From Diphasiastrum complanatum (taxonomy: Eukaryota > Streptophyta > Lycopodiopsida > Lycopodiales > Lycopodiaceae), in NCBI GenBank assembly GCA_029204225.1, contig CM055097.1:28819192-28883191 (forward strand): 64,000 nucleotides of DNA. Direction: 5' to 3'. The translations under genes and the position numbers were made by a program. The notes below the pieces were generated by a model that saw only the letters and a program-made list of their open reading frames with translations, was not told the DNA's origin and made no database searches. Positions 57,848-64,000 of the stretch are shown piece by piece (position 1 is the stretch's first letter; each line of letters opens with the position of its first letter).

Positions 57848-58803
57848 ATGGAAAGCTCATCCTCTTTAATCCTCCCCACTCCAACTTACTTTCATGTAGT
57901 TTCTACTAGTTCTTCGTCTGACATTAAAGCTACAATTGTGTACCATGAAATGACTCCAGGTTCAATTCAAGCTAGTGAATTTTGTACTAGTTCTTCATCT
58001 TTGTGTCTCATGAATTCCCAAACAGTGTACTATTCTCCCTCAATAAGAATTGCAGTGGTTCAGAAACAAGCAAGCACCCAGTTACTGATTCAAGTCACTC
58101 TACAATCTCATGTCAAGGAACTCATTCTTTAAATAGGGCAAGACAAGCACAAAAAATCATTAGATCCAATTTTGTAAAATCAAAAAGACCAATATTTTCT
58201 AATGTAGAAGATATTTCTGGAAGCGCAGAGCCTTCTAGTGAAAATCAAGGAGACGATGAAGATGAGATGAGAGAAGTACACGTATGAGGTACAACTTCAA
58301 TATTATCAGAGTCGTTAGATGCTAATGTACAAAGTTCCTCTTATAGAGCATAATCCAAGGGCAAACACAAGTTTCGAAGGGATTTACAAGCAAGTTGTGA
58401 ATTGATGGAATGTCAAAATCAATTGCTCGAACCTCAAGTAATTCGTAAAGTCAAAAACATTGGTTGTGTTTCCTCATGTTTACAAAATTTAAGCTTTGCT
58501 GAAACTAAGCAAATTTGATCATAGTTTTTGTAAGGACAAAAAATGATCAAAATTATTATCTTTGTTCATCTCTAAGGCCTGATCGAAAAGGTTTTGCTTA
58601 CTTTTTGAAAACAACTAAGGTTTGTCGTAAAGCTTTCAAAGGTGTTCATGCAATTGGAAACTCAAGACTTGGCCGCATTCACATGAGGTTACAAAAAGAT
58701 CCAAGCCTTAAAGGTTTTGTACAAGGTCAAACTGTTTCTCCAGACTGCTTGACCGCAAAAGCGTGGTTTACTCATTTCATTAATGTGAATGTTGAGAAAC
58801 TTC
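57848..58803 (+). pseudogene. Transposase-like gene of composite element B, 5' part
   Basis: Starts MESSSS, Ser-rich like the element A copy. Frames change near 58,010, 58,290 and 58,500. Recognisable blocks: QVIRKVKNIGCVSSCLQNL; NYYLCSSLRPDRKGFAYFLK; KVCRKAFKGVHAIGNSRLGR; RLQKDPSLKGFVQGQTVSP; KAWFTHFINVNVEKLP. Each aligns with the element A gene. The coding sequence is interrupted after EKLP by a Copia insertion and resumes at 63,761. Confidence 0.65.
58799..58803. repeat. Target-site duplication, left
   Basis: ACTTC directly before the left LTR; the same five bases follow the right LTR at 63,761-63,765. Removing the insertion and one copy leaves an unbroken reading frame that aligns with the element A gene. 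Confidence 0.9.
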
Positions 58804-59060
58804 CGTCAACAATCAGAAATGCAACATCAAGCATTCACCATAAACAATCACCAAGTAGGGAGACGGAAGAAGAACACGCAATAGCACTCTATCACACTGC
58901 AACATACAAAATGTAAAATGTACATATAAACCCTGAACCCTGATAGAGAGGGAGACCTAGGAGTAGACTACTAGACTAGCCAACGACTAGTTACAGCTAG
59001 TAATAAAGTACATCGTAAACAGTACCTAAGAAGTGTAACAATGAGGTTTATCATTGATTT

Positions 59061-59585
59061 CTAACACTCTCCCTCAATGATAAAAGTACATTCTTCTATT
59101 CCTAGTAGAGTACCAAACTTTTCAGATTTACACCTACCTAATGACTTAGTAAAAATATCTGCCACTTGATCTTTAGATTTACAGAAAACAAGATCAATGG
59201 CTCCATCAAGAATTTTCTCTCGATAATGTATTTTGATGTGTTTGGTTCGAGCATGTAAAACTGGATTTTTGGCAGGGTGAATGCAGCTTTGATTGTCGCA
59301 AGATATAATAGTTGCATCCACTTGTGGTTGACCTAAATCCACAAGCAATCTTTGTAACCATACCGCTTCTTGTGCAGCATTGCTGAGTGCTCGATATTCA
59401 GCATCCGTCGAGGATAAGTCTACTATAGGTTGCTTTTTGCTGCTCCATGAAACTGTAGCTATACCATAACTGATTGTATGACCACTGGTAGACCTTTTGT
59501 CATCAATATTACCTGCCCAATCAGCATCTATATATCCTATCAGTATTGGCACTTCAGGCTGATCATACTTCAAACCAAAATTCAA
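59061..59585 (-). pseudogene. Copia RNase H (inserted element)
   Basis: Open over 174 codons: GYIDADWAGNIDDKRST, LSSTDAEYRALS, CDNQSC, ARTKHIKIHY and ADIFTKSLGR. All acidic catalytic positions are present. The frame joins poorly to RT upstream because the RT palm region is deleted. Confidence 0.9.
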
Positions 59586-60706
59586 TGTCCCTCAAAGCTT
59601 TTTTGAGCTTACAAACAAGGTGCTCTCTCCCTGGTTCAATAAATCCTTGAGGTTATACTAAGTACACCTCTTCATCCAGCACTCCATTAAGAAAAGCAGA
59701 TTTAACATCCATTTGCTGGATATTTCAACCATAGAAAGCAGAAATAGCAATGACAGAACGTGTAGTTACCATCTTAGCTACGGGTGCAAAGGTTTCCTCA
59801 AAATCAATACCTTCTTGCTGCTCAAATCCTCTCGCAACCAACCGTGCTTTGTATTTGTTGAGTTGCCCATCAGCTCCATATTTGATCTTGTATATCGATT
59901 CGCAAGTGATAGGCATCTTACCATCAGGTAGCTCAACCAAGTTCCAAGTCCTATTTTGTGATATAGCTTCCATTTCTATTTCCATAGCTTCACGCCACTC
60001 CTCGTGCTCCTTTGCTTTATCAAAAGTTTTTGGTTCTTGATCCTTGAGCAAAGAATCCATTAGGGCTAGATTCATCTCTAATCTTGCAGGAGGTTTTCGA
60101 TTTCTACTTGATCTTCTAAGCTCTCCCTGCTCACTAGATTCGGGAGTATCTCCCCTCTTTGCACCATCTGTGACTGATAAGTACCATTTAGGTACTCTCT
60201 TGGGAATTTCAGCATCAGGCTTGTCTTTGTCCAATGGATTTTCTATATCAAAATCCACTTCCTTCTTGACCTGTACTTTTGCTCTCTCATCAAATGGTTC
60301 AGTGATTACTTCATATTGTTCACCTTGGCCCATCTCGTCAAACGTAGCATCTCTAGAAATTACAAGCTTCTGTGCATTTGTGTCATACATCTTGTATGCC
60401 TTGGCCTTCTCATCATATCCAATGAAAATACACTTGATAGCTTTTGCATCCAATTTCCATCATTTCTCATCAGGAATATGAGCATAAGCATCACAACCAA
60501 ATACTCTCAAATGAGAAATATTAGGTTTCTTTCCAGTAACAGCTTCATGAGGTGTCTTACCTTCCATGGATTTTGTAGGACATCGATTTAGGATGTGCGT
60601 AGCTGTGCTACAAGCTTCTACCCAAAAGGTGTTTGGCAGACCCTTGCTTTTGAGCATCGCCCTGGCCATCTCAACAATAGATCTGTTCTTTTGTTCTGCA
60701 GCTCCA
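59586..60706 (-). pseudogene. Copia integrase C-terminus and RT N-terminus, catalytic palm missing
   Basis: Integrase C-terminal part (AEQKNRSIVEMARAM; ILNRCPTKSMEGKTP; HLRVFGCDAYAHIPDEK), one stop, a long linker ([20 protein letters not shown]), then RT fingers ([51 protein letters not shown]). At about 59,620 the sequence jumps from VCKLKKAL straight to the RNase H region, so the roughly 150-200 residues holding the YVDD box are deleted. Confidence 0.9.
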
Positions 60707-61205
60707 TAGTCGAAGTGATCTTTGGCATCAACGATTCGGTCATATTAGTACTCAAAGTTTACAGATTCTCAAAAGACGTAATCTAGTTATAGGATTTTCT
60801 GATATTTCTTTTGAAGGAAAAATTTGTGAAGGTTGCATTTTGGGAAAACAACACAGAGAGAGGTTTCCCAAAAGTGGAGCAAGGGGAGCCGGTGGCATCC
60901 TAGATCTTGTCCATAGTGATCTATGTGGACCTATGCAGACTATATTTCTTAGTGGCTACTATTACTTTATCACCTTCATTGATGATTATAGCAGATGCAT
61001 TTGGATTTATTTCATAAGCAAGAAATCAGATGCTTTTGCTAAGTTTAAGGAATTCAAGGCATTAGTTGAAAAGCAAACACGATGTTGCATCAAAACTTTG
61101 AGATCTGCTGGAGGTGGTGAGTATTTTTCAATAGAATTTATTGATTTCTACAAAGATCGAGGGATTAAGAGGTAGACTACAACATCTTATTCACCACAGC
61201 AAACA
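60707..61205 (+). pseudogene. Inverted segment of the Copia polyprotein (GAG-pre-integrase and integrase core)
   Basis: Encoded on the plus strand inside a minus-strand element: SDLWHQRFGHIS (about 60,717), KICEGCILGKQHRERFP, LDLVHSDLCGPMQT, YYFITFIDDYSRCIWIYF, AGGGEYFSIEF and TSYSPQQ (about 61,195). The sequence to its right on the minus strand (LYKLNTRSFSQAM) is what should precede SDLWHQ, and the sequence to its left (AAEQKNRSIVEMA) is what should follow SPQQ. It is therefore a clean inversion of about 0.5 kb, not an insertion of a second element. Confidence 0.9.
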
Positions 61206-61631
61206 ACCATGCTTACCATAGCTTGAGAAAAAGATCTCGTATTCAATTTGTAAAGTCGATTTCCGTTGACTCTAGCTCTTGTAGCAATCACTTTGTAGTG
61301 ATTCTTGATATCTTTGACAAGACATTTGTCGCTGTCAACTCAACCTTGAGTTGTTGATTAGCCATCGTCCCAATAGATTGTTAGCTAAGCCAGGTACAAA
61401 TTGCACATTGCTTATCCGCTTTATCTTCATGCTGGCTAACTTCACTGGTACCACTCCAACTCCTTTAACAGATACCAATTTGCCATCGTCTTGTCCAACT
61501 TCATCACCATTGTGAGTTTCCTTGAATTCTGAAAACCACTCTTTCCTTGAAGTCATGTTCTTGGATGTACCACTGTCAATGTACCAGATATCCTTGGTTT
61601 CATCACTTGTCATTAATGTTGTAATGAACAA
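61206..61631 (-). pseudogene. Copia protease (inserted element)
   Basis: DIWYIDSGTSKNMTSRKEWF carries the D-S-G-T active site (about 61,575). It continues through VSVKGVGVVPVKL and VQFVPGLANNLLGRW. A stop near 61,335 precedes the linker ATRARVNGNRLYKLN, which runs up to the inversion boundary. Confidence 0.9.
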
Positions 61632-61727
61632 TTTTGAGCTCTCACCTGTATTATATTCATATTGATCATCATCGTACTGATGTTGATCAGTATGATTGTT
61701 TTCATAATAATAATCATCAAATTGATG

Positions 61728-62600
61728 TTAATGAGCATAATTACTCACTTGCCCTTTGTCTTTTCTTTGTTCCATCTCCTTCTGTTTCTTGAAGCATTCA
61801 CGCTCCCAGTGGCCAGATTTGTTGCAATACCTACAATTTCCAGGTTTATTTTGCCTGGAATAGTCGCGTCCTTGACCTCGTCCTTGATTCCAATTGCCTC
61901 GATTTGGGCCATCATTGGATTGTTCTTGAAATTGTTGGAATGATCCACGATTTGAGTTTTCACCTCTTGATTGGTGTCTTTCCCAACCAAATATGCCACC
62001 ACGTCCCCTGACTGCAAGAGCTTGATCAAATCCCTGATTGCAATGACTCAAGTTCTCTTGACGTTGTTCTTCCTGCAAAAGATTTTTCCGTCTGGCTATA
62101 CTTGTCACAAACATCTGATGTGACTCACTCAAACTATTCAATGTCAATTGCACGATCTCACGTTCCTATACTTGCTCTCAAATTGCTGCTAATTGGTCAT
62201 GAATCTCTTTGATCTTTAGTAGGTGATCAGCAACAGTTGCACCATCATCCATCTGCAATGTGTGCAGCTTCGTCTTCAGGAATAGCACTCAAGATGTGTT
62301 TGTGGTCTCAAAAAATGCCTTCAACATATACCATGCTTCATTTGGTCCTTCTGAATCCGAAATGTAGGGAATAATTGCATCTCTAATTGATAAGTTGATG
62401 ACATTCTGTGATTTCTGTTTTCTCTTGTCAAATACTCATTGATCTTCTTCAATCAATGGCCTTGTCTCTTCACCTGTCACGATCTCTCATAGCTCCTTTT
62501 GCATCAAAATGTTCTTCAGTTTGAATTTTCAAACTGCATAGTTGCCAGCTCCTTCCAATTTGCTTGACTCATTGAGGACACTCTCGCTTAAAGTTGCCAT
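61728..62600 (-). pseudogene. Copia Gag (inserted element)
   Basis: The start ATG at 62,600 (MATLSESVLNESSKLEGAGN) begins a UBN2-type Gag with about five stops. The C-terminal 141 codons (62,153-61,728) are open, with a Gly/Arg/Gln-rich segment (RGGIFGWERHQSRGENSNRG) and a CCHC knuckle CRYCNKSGHWEREC. A short gap with a TAA follows before protease. Confidence 0.9.
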
Positions 62601-62715
62601 TACTGGATAGACAATTCCAGATCACAAAAATGGCTCAGTCTGAACACACAACTTAGTCTCCAAATTTTATCTCGCCACAGAGCTGTATAATAATTTTTTT
62701 TTCGGTTATACGTCT

Positions 62716-62953
62716 GATATTGGAATGGAGCATGAAAGTACGACTGCTCAGGATCCTCTTTAACTTGTGCGCGTGGATCCAATATTGGAGCATGCGATAT
62801 CGGATTGGAGCACGGATGTACAACTGCTAAAAATTCTCTTTAGCTCGTGCGCTTGGATCCGATATCGGTACAGACATGCAATATCGGATTGGAGCTCAGA
62901 TGTACGACTGCTCGGGTTTCTCTTCAGCTAGCGCGCTTGGATCTGATATTGGT
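62716..62953 (-). repeat. Tandem repeats in the Copia leader
   Basis: Three units of about 80 bp sharing GATAT(T/C)GGA(A/T)TGGAGC, TGTACGACTGCT and GCGC(G/T)TGGATC. They lie in the untranslated leader, 0.1-0.35 kb upstream of the Gag start. Confidence 0.75.
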
Positions 62954-63760
62954 ATGAATATAAAAAAAAATACAAGAACTTTCAGAGGAAATATTTCAGA
63001 TTCCCTACTTCGGCGCGGCGGCTACGCCTCCTCCTCTTTGCTTAGATTTCGAAACGAGTGATCGTTCAAACAGACAGATATCAGTAATGTGAAAGGTATG
63101 AAGCCACAAAGCTCTAAATGGCAGTACTAAACACTGTCTGGTATGATTTGCAGTACCCCAAGCAAACAAATGAGAGATTTCTTGGCACAACTCTCTGACA
63201 AATAATACTTTTTACAAAGACTAAAAAAAAATATTGTAAAACTTTTCTCCACTCAATAGATTTTCAATCTGTCTGATGTTGCCTTGGCCTTTCTGATGCC
63301 TCCGAGACTGTGTCTTCGTTCCTCACTACTAACTATGAGCTCCAAAACCTGCAAAATACATCAAGAAGAATTTCTTCCAGCCGTTTTTGTCTCTCCAAGC
63401 TTTCACCTCTTGTGAAATACTTTCTCACTTCGTTGTGGAGCCTCTGACAAGTTGTATCCACTGATTAGGCACGCAGGACTATCGTAGTTTTGATACCATG
63501 TCAACAATCAGAAATGCAACATCAAGCATTCAACATAAACAATCACCAAGTAGGGAGATGGAAGAAGAACACGCAATAGCACTCTATCACACTACAACGT
63601 ATTGAATGTAAAATGTACATATAAACCCTGAACCCTGATAGAGAGGGAGACCTAGGAGTAGACTACTAGACTAGCCAACGGTTGGTTACAGCTAGTCATA
63701 AAGTACATCGTAAACAGTACCTAAGAAGTGTAACAATAAAGTTTATCATTGATTTCAACA

Positions 63761-64000
63761 ACTTCCACATTCTCTATTTTTTCATCTTCTAGACAATTTC
63801 ACGAAATTAGAAATATTTTTGATGTTCAAAGATTTTGCAATATCTAAAAATGTTCAACATCTAAGCTATTCTTATTTCGTGAAGTTGTGGAAGAGATATT
63901 TTGGTCTAGTAAAAGTTCCAAAAAAATCTAGAATGTATGTTTGTACTATCTGTGAGCAACTGAAAGCACTAAGAGAACAAGCAAAAACGTCCCAAGAAAT
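63761..64000 (+). pseudogene. Transposase-like gene of composite element B, continuation
   Basis: Begins with the right target-site copy ACTTC and continues the interrupted frame: FFHLLDNFTKLEIFLMFKDF, LSYSYFVKLWKRYFGLVK, PKKSRMYVCTICEQLKALRE. It aligns with element A at 39,940-40,170 and runs off the window at 64,000. Confidence 0.75.

Larger units (their letters stand above)
58804..63760 (-). mobile_element. Copia element (4.96 kb) inserted in element B, internally deleted and rearranged
   Basis: Left LTR 58,804-59,066 and right LTR 63,499-63,760, differing at about 15 of 263 positions by my count, with a 5-bp target duplication. Read on the minus strand: 5' LTR, primer site TGGTATCAAAA (63,488-63,498), leader with tandem repeats, Gag, protease, integrase (part inverted), RT (palm deleted), RNase H, polypurine tract TTGAGGGAGAG (59,067-59,077) and 3' LTR. 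The terminal TG of the 3' LTR has one change (58,804, C for T on the plus strand). It is non-autonomous as it stands. Confidence 0.95.

Noticed and set aside
60840-61175. A separate plus-strand Copia inserted into the nested element
   Set aside because: The segment is exactly the part missing from the minus-strand polyprotein, so it is an inversion.

Overview
The window is nuclear DNA of a land plant with a large, repeat-rich genome. The evidence is one intron-containing gene of the plant-specific NPH3/RPT2-like (NRL) family, many plant-type Ty1/Copia and Ty3/Gypsy retroelements with tRNA-Met or GGCGCC-type primer sites, and an AT-rich background. I cannot name the species. A non-seed plant (fern or lycophyte) or gymnosperm would fit, but that is a guess.

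Layout. 1-5.2 kb: Gypsy scraps and a gag-like repetitive coding region. 5.3-6.7 kb: a minus-strand repeat-protein gene or pseudogene with a TATA box and TC tract. 7.5-8.4 kb: a minus-strand fragment resembling the C-terminus of a transposase-like family. 8.4-18.5 kb: three broken Copia elements and a Gypsy protease scrap. 18.5-23.4 kb: no gene, with homopolymer and microsatellite tracts. 23.5-26.2 kb: the NRL gene, the only clearly intact host gene. 28.6-35.1 kb: Copia fragments, including a 1.25-kb LTR. 35.7-42.5 kb: composite element A. 43-48.1 kb: two Copia fragments. 48.2-55.4 kb: a nearly full-length Gypsy element on the minus strand with an extra post-integrase ORF. 55.4-64 kb: composite element B, interrupted by a 4.96-kb Copia insertion (58,804-63,760) with 5-bp target duplications.

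The most interesting content is the composite element seen twice (A and B). Both copies have, in the same order and orientation: a minus-strand multi-exon gene with a ParB/sulfiredoxin-like motif; an intergenic array of 19-21 bp palindromes built on CTATGCTNAGCATAG (core GCTNAGC); a short telomere-like CCCTAA stretch; and a plus-strand transposase-like gene with a D-N-M-D-Q motif (visible in A; B runs off the window). Element A also carries a convergent minus-strand gene for a beta-class (N4-cytosine or N6-adenine type) DNA methyltransferase with DIPY and FSGSGTT motifs. A ParB-like protein, a site array, a DNA methyltransferase and a transposase-like protein together suggest a eukaryotic mobile element with a bacterial-style DNA-marking or partition-like module. 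Both copies carry a few stops or frameshifts, so these copies are probably decaying. Everything beyond motif recognition is inference.
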